From positions 1-64,000 of the forward strand of contig NZ_FZNZ01000003.1 of NCBI RefSeq assembly GCF_900187995.1: a stretch of 64,000 bases of DNA, given 5' to 3'. Below are positions 52,468-62,018 of the stretch, piece after piece; position 1 is the first letter of the stretch, and every line of letters begins with the position of its first letter. The position numbers were made by a program, and so were the translations under genes. The stretch comes from Prevotella jejuni (GTDB lineage Bacteria > Bacteroidota > Bacteroidia > Bacteroidales > Bacteroidaceae). The notes below the pieces were generated by a model. The model had not been told where the DNA came from. It searched no databases and worked only from the letters and a program-made list of their open reading frames with translations.

Positions 52468-54276
52468 CTACTCTTCGTACATCTTCTCAATCACATCATG
52501 GTAACGATGGTTTACGACAGAACGTCTTAGCTTCAGCGTATTAGTCAACTCTCCGTTCTCCATAGAGAAATGATGAGGGAGCAGTGTGAACCGTTTAATC
52601 TGCTCGTAGGACGCCAAGCGCTGTTGTAAAGTCTCTATACGCTCACGCATCATCTCGTTAACACGCTTGTTCTGGCATAACTCTTCACGGTCTTTGAACG
52701 TTATATGGTTCTCCTTAGCCCACTCTTCAAGCACAGAGAACTCAGGGACTATCAAAGCAGCCACAAACTTTCTCTGGTCTGCTATGACCGACACTTGTTC
52801 AATAAACTTATCCACTAATAGCATACCCTCAACCATCTGCGGTGCAACATATTTACCGTTTGAGGTCTTGAAGAGGTCTTTGATACGTTCTTTCAAGAAC
52901 AACTCGCCATCTTTCATATACCCCGCATCACCCGTATGGAAGTATCCGTCTTTATCAAAAGCTTCTGCATTAGATGTCTCACGACGGAAATATCCAGGCA
53001 TAATCGTAGGTCCTTTCAGCATTACCTCACCTTCTTCACTAATCTTGATGTCGATACCTTCGATTGGACGCCCTACTGAACCTATAGTATATGGCTGTCC
53101 AATATGGTCGCAGGTAACGGTTGCCAGACTCTCTGTCAGTCCGTATCCAACAATCATGTTAATACCAACACTATGTACAAACTCCTCTACCTCTGGTGAC
53201 ACGTAAGCACCCGCTGTTGGGAAGATATGAGGGTTCTCCAGTCCTAACTGCTTACGAACAAGACTTAGCACAGTCTTATTAACAAGCTTATACTCCATCT
53301 CTAACGTCAGCGGGACACGCTTTCCACGTGCAATATACTGTATATTACGTTTCCTTCCTACGTTCAAAGCATGATAGAACAGCTTGCGCTGAACGACACT
53401 GGAGTTCTCCATGCGTTCCTTCACAGCCACGTAAACCTTCTCCCAGAAGCGAGGTACGGCTGCCATACACGTCGGATGCGTCTCGCGCATACTCTGTTGT
53501 ATCTCCTTAGGATAGGTGTTTACTATCAATTCGCTCCCAAGAGAGAGGGCCAGATAAGCCCATCCTCGCTCGAAGACATGGCTGAACGGTAGGAAATTGA
53601 TGACACGGTCTTTATCATTCAAGGGTACACTCTTTGCATTGGCACGCAAAGCTGCATGATACATCTTATATGTTAAGACCACGCCTTTACTCTCTCCTGT
53701 GGTACCACTTGTATAGAGTATGTTACAAATATCTGCTTCATTCGCCTGCGTCCAACTCTCTTCTACCTCAGCTTCACGTGGGAAACCTTCCCCTAACTTT
53801 AGGAAATCTTCAAAGTAAATAGAATTGGGGTCGTGCTGACTAAGTCGTACACTCGAATCAAAAACAATAATTCTTTCGAGCGAAGGGCAAAGCGATTGGA
53901 TGCGACGTGCCTTGTCATACTGCTCCTGCTCACCAACGAACAGGAACCTTACACTGGCATCCTGAATCATATACTGTATCTGTTGTTCAGAACTTGTGGC
54001 GTAGAAAGGAATACTAATCACCCGCACTCCGTATGCACCAAACTCTGTATAAAGATGGTGAATACAATTCTGTGAGAACACAGCAATCGTCTCTTGAGGC
54101 TTCATCCCAAGGTTCAAAAGAGCATTTGAAACCTCCTTTACGCGCATTGAGAACTGATTCCATGACACTGCACGCCACTCCAGACTACCAAAGTTACGGA
54201 AGGTAATGGCCGCTTTAGTACCGTGTTTTTTTGCTTGTTCATGTATAAGAACAGAAAGATGACTGATTGTCTGCAT
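52468..54276 (-). CDS. Long-chain fatty acid--CoA ligase (AMP-forming)
   Basis: A 602-residue ANL enzyme of the eukaryote-like long-chain group: NILYTSGTTGESKGVVLTYK, NFLPFSHVFERGWAYLALSL, GYGLTESLATVTCD and GYFHTGDAGYMKDGELFLKERIKDLFKTSNGKYVAPQMVE. It would activate long fatty acids to acyl-CoA, for phospholipid salvage; no beta-oxidation genes are in view. A -7 box lies about 90 bp upstream. Confidence 0.93.
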   Translation of the reverse strand: MQTISHLSVLIHEQAKKHGTKAAITFRNFGSLEWRAVSWNQFSMRVKEVSNALLNLGMKPQETIAVFSQNCIHHLYTEFGAYGVRVISIPFYATSSEQQIQYMIQDASVRFLFVGEQEQYDKARRIQSLCPSLERIIVFDSSVRLSQHDPNSIYFEDFLKLGEGFPREAEVEESWTQANEADICNILYTSGTTGESKGVVLTYKMYHAALRANAKSVPLNDKDRVINFLPFSHVFERGWAYLALSLGSELIVNTYPKEIQQSMRETHPTCMAAVPRFWEKVYVAVKERMENSSVVQRKLFYHALNVGRKRNIQYIARGKRVPLTLEMEYKLVNKTVLSLVRKQLGLENPHIFPTAGAYVSPEVEEFVHSVGINMIVGYGLTESLATVTCDHIGQPYTIGSVGRPIEGIDIKISEEGEVMLKGPTIMPGYFRRETSNAEAFDKDGYFHTGDAGYMKDGELFLKERIKDLFKTSNGKYVAPQMVEGMLLVDKFIEQVSVIADQRKFVAALIVPEFSVLEEWAKENHITFKDREELCQNKRVNEMMRERIETLQQRLASYEQIKRFTLLPHHFSMENGELTNTLKLRRSVVNHRYHDVIEKMYEE

Positions 54277-54366
54277 TGTTTTCCTTATTTTTCTTCATCC
54301 CTTCAGCAGATACTCTATCTACAAGCTAAGCTTATAGACGGATTGCCGATTATACTTTATCTCCTG

Positions 54367-54374
54367 CAAATATA
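54367..54374 (-). promoter_or_regulatory. Long-chain acyl-CoA ligase promoter -7 box
   Basis: The minus strand reads TATATTTG (TANNTTTG). 54375-54825 shows nothing further that I recognise. Confidence 0.45.
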
Positions 54375-54825
54375 AACATTTATCCGCAAAGCAAAAAATA
54401 AATTAGATATTAAATGATAATTTTTACCTATTCCTTTCGACCTCTCTAAACTTAGAATAACAGAACAATTATATTCCTTTATAGGACAGAACAAGCCCTA
54501 TTCTACCATCAACTAATAATCAACAGAGCTGATTATCCGCATTAATTGAGTTGTCACTCGACAGAATGTTTCCCATGATTAATTTGCCGATGGATGCCTG
54601 ACGCTTTCCCAATACGTGGTTAGCAAGTGGCTTGATGATTGTTAGCAGAAAATGAGACTACGCTGAGCATACAAACTATTGTACGTTAGAGAGTTTACAC
54701 ACCTCGGTATATTGCTATCGAGCCTATCACGAACAGCATCGCACAAAGGTGTTTTCACTTTTATTTCTCTCCGTTGGTAATCATCTATTTAACAACCACT
54801 TGCGCAACAGTAAAGCAAAGGCTCC

Positions 54826-54915
54826 GAATTATTTTCATGAAAAAAAATATTTTTCTTCATGAAAAAAAATAATTATCTTCATGAAAAGAAATATTTCTCT
54901 TCATGAAGATAATTC
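54826..54915. repeat. TCATGA/AATATT palindromic element, copy 5
   Basis: Termini GAATTATT and AATTC; cores TCATGA at 54835, 54857, 54879 and 54901, exactly 22 bp apart; middle inter-core reads AATAATTAT. It lies in the 746-bp gap between the acyl-CoA ligase and EnvC-like genes. 54916-55022 shows no feature. Confidence 0.92.
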
Positions 54916-55022
54916 AGTTATGATGTTTTATTGAGATGAGAAAGACGATGAAAAGCCAAGCTAACTACCGCCAATTAGATCTCAAGAAATCCACCTTATT
55001 AATATAGAAGACCGATAGTTAG

Positions 55023-57092
55023 TTAGCGTAACCACTGCTCTGGATTCAGTTTAGCAGTCTCTTTACGCAGCTGGAATTGGAGTATACCAGTCCTACCAAC
55101 CGTTCCGATGGTCTGTCCTGTACCTACCTTCTGTCCCTTGCTGACGCCTACAGAACCCAAGTTAGCATAGACGGTGATGTAAATACCGTGACGAATCATT
55201 ACGACACTCATACCACCTGCCATGAAGACACCGCTCACCTCGCCCATAAAGACGCTACGAACAGCACTGCCAGGAGCACCCTTAATATTAATACCATCGT
55301 TGTTCAAGCGGATATTCGACATGCCTGCCACATTATACTGACCAAAGTGACTGACTATCTGGCCCGACAATGGCATTGGTAATCGACCACGGTTATTAGC
55401 GAAGTTACCCGTTATCGCACGGTCAGCCGAGCTTAGCATATCATTGTTCTCAGCGGCAGCGGCCCTTGCAGCCTCAGCCTCTCGAGCAGCACGAGCACGG
55501 TCGGCATCGGCCTTGCGTTCGGCTGCCACACGGTTTGCCTCAGCCTCACGAGCCATCTGGTCGGCACGAGCTTGCTCAGCAGCAGCACGTGCTTCGGCCT
55601 TTTCCTGTGCTGCCTTAGCCGCAGCCTCCTGCTCCTCAGCCTTGCGAATAGCCCGTTCACGAGCGGCAGCACGTTCCTTCTGCAATGCTTCCTGACGTGC
55701 CTTCTCAGCCGCAACACGGGCAGCAGCGGCACGAGCGGCAGCCTCCTGACGAGCCTTCTCGGCAGCCTCAGCAGCAGCACGAGCAGCCGCCTTGGCTTTT
55801 TCCTCACGTTCTTTCGCCTCAGCAATACGCCGAGCATTCTCACGGGCAGCGGCCTCTGCAGCCGCTTTCTTACGTGCCAACTCCTCTGCACGCTTCTTTG
55901 CTGCAGCGGCACGAGCGGCAGCCTGCGCCTTTGCCTCAGCTATGGCACGTTCGCGCGCCTTCTGTATTTCAATCTGAATAAGGCGATCTATCTGTGCATT
56001 CAACGCTTGTTGCTGCTGACGACGTTGTGCTATTACGCCCTGCAACACCTTCTGGTCGTTCTGTAGGGAGGTCACCACAGCCTGCTGTTCAACACGCTTA
56101 CGCTCCATCTGGGCATGTACCTGACGATCTTTATACAGAAGGTTACTCTTATTGACACGTACGTGCTTCAACTGAGTATGCTTCTCGTCCACCTGCAACT
56201 GCTTAACTTTAAGCTGCTCGCCCTGCGCCCTCTGGTAAGCTGCATACTCACGTACGAAGCGAAGACGACGATACATCTGGGTCAAGTTCTTTGCTGAAAA
56301 GACGAACATAAGCTTGTCTTGAATACTACGATGACGTGCCATGTAACGCATAGAACGGATGAAACGAGCGCGACGCTCGCTCAACTGTGCTTCAAGAGAG
56401 GCAAGTTGACCTTTCAGAATACCGATATTCGTATCTAAGCCTTTGATATCTGTGGCTATAGTGTCAATCGTTTTCTGCTGATGACCGATTTCGGTATCAA
56501 GCCGAACAATCTTCTGCAAGCGGTCATCAACGTCCTTCTGCTTCACTTTCATCTCTTCTTCATGCGCGGATATCTCCTGTTGTAGCTTCTGATTCTGCTG
56601 TTGCAATCCTTTAATCTCAGCCGTCGTCACATAGGCAGGACCCTTCGCTCCTTTCTTACCAACGACAGCATTGCGTGCTGCAGCTTTCCCATTCGTAACT
56701 TGTTGACCCTTTACAAGAACTTGTTGTCCCTTGATTTGCTGTTGTTGTAAAGGCTTTCCATGTTGCTGTTGCTGCTTTCCATGTTGCTGTTGAAGCTTGC
56801 CCTGTTGTTGTGTAGCCGTCACTTGCTGATGTGATCGACCTCTAACAGGAGCCTGATACTGTATTTTCTCCACCGTCGGCTTACGTCCTCGTAAAGGAGG
56901 CACAGGGGTTGTTGTCTGCTTATTATCTGCTGCCGCAGTAGCATGTCTACCTTTTTCTTTTACAGTAGACTTCGTCTCAACGGGTTGAGCAACAGCCGTA
57001 TTCCGATGGCGTGAATGCCTTCTTGTGTGCTGAGCAGAGGTTGTCAGCACACACATCATTGCTAATATAAATAGTAAATAAAGACGTTTCAT
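55023..57092 (-). CDS. EnvC-like murein hydrolase activator with degenerate LytM domain
   Basis: A signal peptide (about 1-20) and a Gln-rich linker (about 85-135) precede long coiled coils (about 155-365), an Ala/Arg/Glu-rich helix (about 370-545) and a C-terminal M23/LytM domain (about 575-689). The zinc ligands of active M23 peptidases are lost: the HxxxD position reads NNDGIN, YxHL reads YANLG and HxHFE reads QFQLR. That is the state of EnvC, which does not cut peptidoglycan but activates amidases at the division site. It is the last gene of the dut-TPR-DUF4292 operon, starting 1 bp after DUF4292. Confidence 0.9.
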   Translation of the reverse strand: MKRLYLLFILAMMCVLTTSAQHTRRHSRHRNTAVAQPVETKSTVKEKGRHATAAADNKQTTTPVPPLRGRKPTVEKIQYQAPVRGRSHQQVTATQQQGKLQQQHGKQQQQHGKPLQQQQIKGQQVLVKGQQVTNGKAAARNAVVGKKGAKGPAYVTTAEIKGLQQQNQKLQQEISAHEEEMKVKQKDVDDRLQKIVRLDTEIGHQQKTIDTIATDIKGLDTNIGILKGQLASLEAQLSERRARFIRSMRYMARHRSIQDKLMFVFSAKNLTQMYRRLRFVREYAAYQRAQGEQLKVKQLQVDEKHTQLKHVRVNKSNLLYKDRQVHAQMERKRVEQQAVVTSLQNDQKVLQGVIAQRRQQQQALNAQIDRLIQIEIQKARERAIAEAKAQAAARAAAAKKRAEELARKKAAAEAAARENARRIAEAKEREEKAKAAARAAAEAAEKARQEAAARAAAARVAAEKARQEALQKERAAARERAIRKAEEQEAAAKAAQEKAEARAAAEQARADQMAREAEANRVAAERKADADRARAAREAEAARAAAAENNDMLSSADRAITGNFANNRGRLPMPLSGQIVSHFGQYNVAGMSNIRLNNDGINIKGAPGSAVRSVFMGEVSGVFMAGGMSVVMIRHGIYITVYANLGSVGVSKGQKVGTGQTIGTVGRTGILQFQLRKETAKLNPEQWLR

Positions 57093-58004
57093 TTAGAAGT
57101 TCATTAGTTTGCCGAGGATATCCTCTACGCTTACTTTTGTGTACTTATCCGATGGCTGGGTTAAAGTCTCCCAATCACTACCATCACTAAAACCATCAAG
57201 AACGAAATTAGCTTTCAGTGTCTTTGCTGGCTTCTGACCAATTGCTGGAGTATTGATAGTCAAAGTCTGATCGGCAGGAAACAGCTTTGAGCCAAACGCT
57301 CTAAAGTCATTATAGGTCCAAGAGAGCTTGGAAGCGCCGTGAGCAGTACTATTATATGTTATAGTAGTAAGCTGAATAAGATTGTTCTTAGGGTTGACAG
57401 ACCACTTATAGTCCATCTTTCCGTCCTTAAGACTTACTGTTATAACACCTTCCCCCTGTGCTTTACTCTCGTCAACAGTAAACTGTGATAAGTCAGCCTC
57501 GCTCATCCCTTGCTGGCGAGGGACAAACACTTGATTCCAGAAGAGCGATTGAAGCGAATAGAAGTTGATACCATTATCACGCAAGAACCCTACCTCGTCG
57601 TAGCTTGCCTTTACGTATTGTTTATGGATACGGTCGATGAAAAGAACGTAATCCTTGGTAAACTCAATGCGTCCCACTTCACTGCGAAGAATCGGGATGA
57701 GCAACTGCAAGCGAATAACCTCATCTTTACGCATACGCAGAATACCCGGTACTGTAATGTCCTTACGGCCATCATTGAGCGTAAAAGTTAGGTTTGAAAC
57801 AAGGTTCTTTTGGTAGAGTGCATTGTCAGTAATGCGCTGCATGGTAACAACACTCTGCATCTTGTTATCCTTTGGGGCAGGTATTGTTGGCTGTGCCACC
57901 TTTGTGTCCTGCACAGGCTTCTGTTGAATCACAGCCTTCTTAGTACCGCATGATGCCAAGAGAAGGGCAGTCATGCTTATAAGTAATATCTTTGTTTTCT
58001 TCAT
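57093..58004 (-). CDS. DUF4292 lipoprotein
   Basis: The 303-residue protein has a lipobox LLASC (cysteine about residue 19) and a LolA/LolB-like beta-half-barrel pattern typical of DUF4292, with the early NLTFTLNDGRKDITVPGILR and the late TLKANFVLDGFSDGSDWETL. It may carry lipids or lipoproteins in the periplasm. The start overlaps the TPR gene stop by 4 bp (ATGA), so translation is coupled. Confidence 0.85.
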   Translation of the reverse strand: MKKTKILLISMTALLLASCGTKKAVIQQKPVQDTKVAQPTIPAPKDNKMQSVVTMQRITDNALYQKNLVSNLTFTLNDGRKDITVPGILRMRKDEVIRLQLLIPILRSEVGRIEFTKDYVLFIDRIHKQYVKASYDEVGFLRDNGINFYSLQSLFWNQVFVPRQQGMSEADLSQFTVDESKAQGEGVITVSLKDGKMDYKWSVNPKNNLIQLTTITYNSTAHGASKLSWTYNDFRAFGSKLFPADQTLTINTPAIGQKPAKTLKANFVLDGFSDGSDWETLTQPSDKYTKVSVEDILGKLMNF

Positions 58005-59737
58005 TCTACGACGTATTTCTTTAGTTTTAACTTCTTTCTCAACGTAGCACTGTCGTTACCTCCATCAATGGCCTTCTGCCAGAACTCAATAGCCTTAGCC
58101 ATATCGCCTGTCTGTGCATAGATGTCTCCAGCGTGTTCGTTGACTACGTTGCTCAGTGTTGAGTCATTACGAATTGCTTGTTCGATATATATTTTAGCCT
58201 CTTCGTAGCGCTTCTGCTGGAAAAGTATCCATGCGTATGTATCGAGAAAAGTACTGTTATTAGGCTCAGCCTTAATAGTCTTATAGCTCATCTGCTCTGC
58301 CTTTGTGAGGTTTTCATTCGCCTCACTGAGGTAATAGGCATAGTTGTTCAATGCAGCCACATTATCTGGTTTCCACTGCAAACAGCTGTCATAGGCTTGA
58401 AAAGCTTCTTTATTGAGTCCTTTCTCATGCAGGATATCACCCATGATACCGTAGAAGTCCGACACAATACTTGGGTCACTGTCTGGCTTTATCTGCCCTA
58501 CTCCCTTTCGGAAAGTCTCCAATGCGGCGTTGTTATCGTGCTTCTGGAACTGAGCCATCCCTTGGAAATAATAGAAAATCATCTCATCTGGGTTGTACTC
58601 AATGGCAGGACGGCAGATAGCAATTACCTTATCGTAGTCGTGTGTGTCCCAAATATTCTGTATAAGGGCTATCCTTGCACTCGAATTATCGGGTTCTATC
58701 TCTATTGCCTGTTCATAGACTCGAGTGATGTCAGGCTTTGGCAACTTGAGAAAAGACATGTATGCCGCTTTAAGCATATAGATGTCAGCATTCTCTTGGG
58801 GCACAGCCAAGGCCTCAGAGAAGAGTCTCAACACCTCAGTACTGTCTGGATTATTATCCTTCTGACTGCTTGCAATAACCTGACGGAGCAACTCTAACTT
58901 CAAAGTCTGCGCCGCCTTCGGAGATTGCAACAGCTCTCGTAGGATCGTCTTTACGCTTGCCTTGTCACCAATATTATTATAGTAATCCATCATGGAGACC
59001 TTAGCAAGCGAGTTGTCAGGGTCTTCCTTCAACACATCACGGTACTTTTGAAGTGCTTCCTTCTTCTTTCCATTCTGCAAGAGCCAGTTCCCGAACATCA
59101 CACGATAGTTAAGATCGAGAGGATGACCATCAACGAGCGCCTTCAACTCATCGTACTCCTTGCGCTTTTCTCCCATCTGTTCGTATATTTGCATCTTGCT
59201 TAGAGAGATCTGCTCGCTGGTTCCCTCCACCGTTTCCAACCGTTCCAAGCACTTAATCATCATCTTATAATCATTCTGAGAGCCGTACAGTTGATAGAGA
59301 AGTTGCAGTACATCAGAGCGCGTTTTATTAGCTTCATAGAGCCGTTCGAAGGCTTTTATCGCATTAGGATAGTCTTTTTGTGACACATAGAGTTTGCCTA
59401 ATTTCTCTTGATAAGCCGAGTTCTCTGGGTCAAGACTTGCCGCCTTCTCGAAGTATTCACGTGCCAGAGCATCCTTCTTCATGTCTACATAGAAAGCAGC
59501 CAACTGATAATAAACCTCTGGAGCAGCTGGATTGAGGTCGCGTGCATGGCGTAGTAGGTCGAAAGCAGCCGTTAGGTTGCCCATATCCTGCTGTCTCATC
59601 GCCTCAAGGAAGAAGTAGTTATAGCTTTGAAGGCTATCCTCTCGGTCAGCATGTACAGCCAAAGAGCCACCCAGCAGAGCCAGCGCAATGAGGGTGCGAC
59701 GTATCTTTATGCCTTTCAATATAACTTTATTGAACAT
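58001..59737 (-). CDS. Periplasmic TPR-repeat protein
   Basis: A signal peptide (about residues 1-31, ending GGSLAVHA) is followed by roughly a dozen tetratricopeptide repeats through residue 570 (for example ALAREYFEKAASLDPENSAY, KPDNVAALNNYAYYLSEANE). TPR arrays are scaffolds for protein complexes. It starts 22 bp after dut and overlaps DUF4292 by 4 bp; this set of genes suggests envelope assembly together with the lipoprotein and the EnvC-like protein. Confidence 0.9.
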   Translation of the reverse strand: MFNKVILKGIKIRRTLIALALLGGSLAVHADREDSLQSYNYFFLEAMRQQDMGNLTAAFDLLRHARDLNPAAPEVYYQLAAFYVDMKKDALAREYFEKAASLDPENSAYQEKLGKLYVSQKDYPNAIKAFERLYEANKTRSDVLQLLYQLYGSQNDYKMMIKCLERLETVEGTSEQISLSKMQIYEQMGEKRKEYDELKALVDGHPLDLNYRVMFGNWLLQNGKKKEALQKYRDVLKEDPDNSLAKVSMMDYYNNIGDKASVKTILRELLQSPKAAQTLKLELLRQVIASSQKDNNPDSTEVLRLFSEALAVPQENADIYMLKAAYMSFLKLPKPDITRVYEQAIEIEPDNSSARIALIQNIWDTHDYDKVIAICRPAIEYNPDEMIFYYFQGMAQFQKHDNNAALETFRKGVGQIKPDSDPSIVSDFYGIMGDILHEKGLNKEAFQAYDSCLQWKPDNVAALNNYAYYLSEANENLTKAEQMSYKTIKAEPNNSTFLDTYAWILFQQKRYEEAKIYIEQAIRNDSTLSNVVNEHAGDIYAQTGDMAKAIEFWQKAIDGGNDSATLRKKLKLKKYVVE

Positions 59738-59758
59738 TTATAGTTCCTTTCTTTATCT

Positions 59759-60196
59759 TTACTTCACGCCCGTGTGGCCATATCCTCCTTCACCCCGTTC
59801 GGTCTCATCAAGCATATCCACCTCAACAAACTCAGCCTGTTCATGCCGTGCAATGACCATTTGTGCAATGCGTTCACCGTCGTTGATGGTGAAAGGCTCA
59901 TCTGAGAAATTAATGAGAAGAACCATGATTTCACCACGATAGTCGGCATCTATCGTACCAGGAGAGTTCAGAACAGTTAGTCCATGCTTCAAGGCAAGAC
60001 CACTACGAGGGCGCACCTGTGCCTCAAACCCTACTGGGAGAGCGATATGAAGACCAGTCGGAACGAGTCTTCTCTCCATGGGTTTCAATACGATAGGAGC
60101 GTCGATATTAGCGCGGAGGTCCATCCCCGCACTCTGTGAAGTAGCATAAGCAGGAAGCTGCTGATGCCCTTTATTGATTACTTTTATCTGTATCAT
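59759..60196 (-). CDS. dut: dUTP diphosphatase
   Basis: Dut hydrolyses dUTP to dUMP, keeping uracil out of DNA. All five trimeric dUTPase motifs are in the 145 residues: [14 protein letters not shown] ([10 protein letters not shown]), [20 protein letters not shown] and [10 protein letters not shown]. The start at 60196 ([11 protein letters not shown]) fits the family; an ATG at 60226 would overlap the -7 box. It heads a four-gene operon with TPR, DUF4292 and EnvC-like genes and is divergent from dgt. Confidence 0.95.
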   Translation of the reverse strand: MIQIKVINKGHQQLPAYATSQSAGMDLRANIDAPIVLKPMERRLVPTGLHIALPVGFEAQVRPRSGLALKHGLTVLNSPGTIDADYRGEIMVLLINFSDEPFTINDGERIAQMVIARHEQAEFVEVDMLDETERGEGGYGHTGVK

Positions 60197-60213
60197 TGCT
60201 ATATAATAAGGTA

Positions 60214-60221
60214 CAAAATTA
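60214..60221 (-). promoter_or_regulatory. dut operon promoter -7 box
   Basis: The minus strand reads TAATTTTG, 17 bp before the dut ATG. Confidence 0.5.
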
Positions 60222-60263
60222 ATCAATTAAAGCCATATTCATACATTTTATGTAGTAAAAAAC

Positions 60264-60292
60264 TTGTTTTTAGCCAATTTTAATTACTTTTG
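60264..60292 (+). promoter_or_regulatory. dgt promoter
   Basis: -33 TTG (60264-60266), 18-bp spacer and -7 TACTTTTG (60285-60292). The leader is about 150 nt. Confidence 0.6.
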
Positions 60293-60300
60293 CGTGTAGC

Positions 60301-60434
60301 TTTCAATCCCCCAACTAATCATCTTCTCATTTCATCAACACCCATCATTCAACACCCATCAACCAACTTTCAATACCCCAACTCAGCATTAGCTCATTTC
60401 ATCAACACCCAACATTCAACACCCATCAACCAAC
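60301..60434. repeat. 67-bp repeat, two copies, in the dgt leader
   Basis: Copies begin with TTTCAAT at 60301 and 60368 and share CATTTCATCAACACCCA and CAACACCCATCAACCAA. The sequence is the complement of the GGTGTTGATG-type low complexity elsewhere in the window. Confidence 0.75.
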
Positions 60435-60444
60435 ATCAACCGCA

Positions 60445-61782
60445 ATGAACTGGCAACAACTCATATCCAACAAGCGTCTCGGACAGGAAGAGCGACATGC
60501 CCTTCGACACGACGACCGTTCTGAATTCAAGCGTGACAGCGACCGACTGATATATTCTGCACCGTTCCGACGACTGCAGAACAAGACCCAAGTATTCCCT
60601 CTACCAGGCAGTGTCTTTGTGCACAACCGCCTCACTCACTCCTTGGAAGTGGCCTCCTTAGGTAAGTCCTTGGGTGATGACGTAGCAAGAAAGCTCATAG
60701 AAAAGCACCCAACGTTACGTGGTACGCTCTTTGAAGAGATTGGAACCATCGTACAGACAGCTTGTTATGCGCACGACATGGGTAACCCTCCTTTCGGTCA
60801 TAGTGGTGAGAAGGCGATGCAAGCATTCTTCACAGAAGGTCCAGGAGCCAGCTTAAAGGACCGTGTCAGTCCACATTTCTGGGAGGATATCACCCATTTT
60901 GAGGGCAACGCCAACGCCTTTCGCCTGCTGACCCACCGTTTTTTGGGCCGAAGAGAAGGTGGATTTGTGATGACCTACACTACCCTTGCGAGTATTGTCA
61001 AGTATCCTTTCAGTTCTACCTACGCTGGCAAACACGGTAAGTTCGGCTTCTTTGCTACGGAGGAAGACACTTACAAGAAGATTGCTGATGAATTAGGTAT
61101 CATACAGAAGGATAGCTCGGAGAAAGGTATCTGTTATGTTCGCCATCCATTGACCTACCTTATGGAGGCGGCAGACGACATCTGTTACGAGATTATGGAC
61201 ATCGAAGACTCCCATAAACTCAAGCTCCTTTCGTTTGAAGAAACGGCCGACTTGCTCCTTGGTTTCTTCGATGAGGCGACAAGGAAGAGTATTCGTCAGC
61301 GCATAAAGGACGAGGGTGTGACCGACCAAAACGAACAAGTCGTTTATTTCCGTGCCTGTGCTGTGGGATTATTAGAGGCCGAGTGCGTCAATGTCTTCGT
61401 CGAACACGAGGACGAAATACTCAATGGAACATTCGAGGGGTCGCTCATCAAGCATATTTCCGAGCTTCCTCGACAGGCTTACAAGCACTGTACAGAGGTC
61501 TCAGTGGACAGGATTTACCGCAGTAAAGCGGTCCTCGACGTTGAACTATCAGGTTATAAGATTATGGAAACACTGATGGAAGCACTTATCGGAGCGGCTG
61601 TTGAGCCCGACCACTTCCACAGTCAGCAACTCACCCGACGCTTCTCAAGTCAGTATGACATCCAAAGTCCTTGTCTTGAAACACGTATCATGGCAGTGCT
61701 CGACTTCATCAGTGGGATGACAGACATCTATGCCCTCGATATCTATCAGAAGATAAATGGTATCAGTCTCCCCATAGTTTAA
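60445..61782 (+). CDS. dgt: Deoxyguanosinetriphosphate triphosphohydrolase (dNTPase)
   Basis: Dgt splits dGTP, or other dNTPs, into the nucleoside and triphosphate. The 445-residue HD-superfamily enzyme has RDSDRLIYSAPFRRLQNKTQ, THSLEVA, the HD metal site YAHDMGNPPFGHSGE and the C-terminal GMTDIYALDIYQKI. It is divergent from dut, so two genes that reduce mutagenic or excess dNTPs share a control region. Confidence 0.95.
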   Translation: MNWQQLISNKRLGQEERHALRHDDRSEFKRDSDRLIYSAPFRRLQNKTQVFPLPGSVFVHNRLTHSLEVASLGKSLGDDVARKLIEKHPTLRGTLFEEIGTIVQTACYAHDMGNPPFGHSGEKAMQAFFTEGPGASLKDRVSPHFWEDITHFEGNANAFRLLTHRFLGRREGGFVMTYTTLASIVKYPFSSTYAGKHGKFGFFATEEDTYKKIADELGIIQKDSSEKGICYVRHPLTYLMEAADDICYEIMDIEDSHKLKLLSFEETADLLLGFFDEATRKSIRQRIKDEGVTDQNEQVVYFRACAVGLLEAECVNVFVEHEDEILNGTFEGSLIKHISELPRQAYKHCTEVSVDRIYRSKAVLDVELSGYKIMETLMEALIGAAVEPDHFHSQQLTRRFSSQYDIQSPCLETRIMAVLDFISGMTDIYALDIYQKINGISLPIV

Positions 61783-61850
61783 CCCTCTCTTCAGCCTTTC
61801 CATAAGGCAAAGAGGACTTAGAGGAAAAGGATTAAAGCACTCTACAAGAC

Positions 61851-62018
61851 ATTTGTCTTAACTCCCTTTCACTCCTTCAAGTCCTTTCACTCCTAAAAAG
61901 AAACAATGGAATATCAACATAAAGACACCCCACAACGCATTTGTCTTAACTCCATTTCACTCCTTCAACTCCTTTAACTCCCAGACAGAATCAATGGAAA
62001 ATCAATATAAAAAAACCT
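61851..62018 (+). repeat. 88-bp direct duplication spanning a start codon
   Basis: ATTTGTCTTAACTCC begins at 61851 and 61939, and the AATGGAA start-codon context at 61905 and 61993: two copies exactly 88 bp apart. The copy covers the leader plus the first codons (MEYQHKD upstream, MENQYKK downstream) of the esterase-fusion gene. Confidence 0.85.
61906..61977 (+). other. Upstream ORF made by the leader duplication
   Basis: The duplicated start codon opens a 23-codon frame (MEYQHKDTPQRICLNSISLL, then QLL) that ends at TAA 61975-61977, 16 bp before the real ATG at 61994. The original frame is lost because 88 is not a multiple of three. If translated it could affect initiation at the main gene. 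A conserved peptide function is unlikely. Confidence 0.5.

Noticed and set aside
55433..56066. Long ORFs antisense to the EnvC-like gene (Ala/Ser- or Arg/Leu-rich)
   Set aside because: They arise from the strongly biased Ala/Arg/Glu codons of the coiled coil; shadows.
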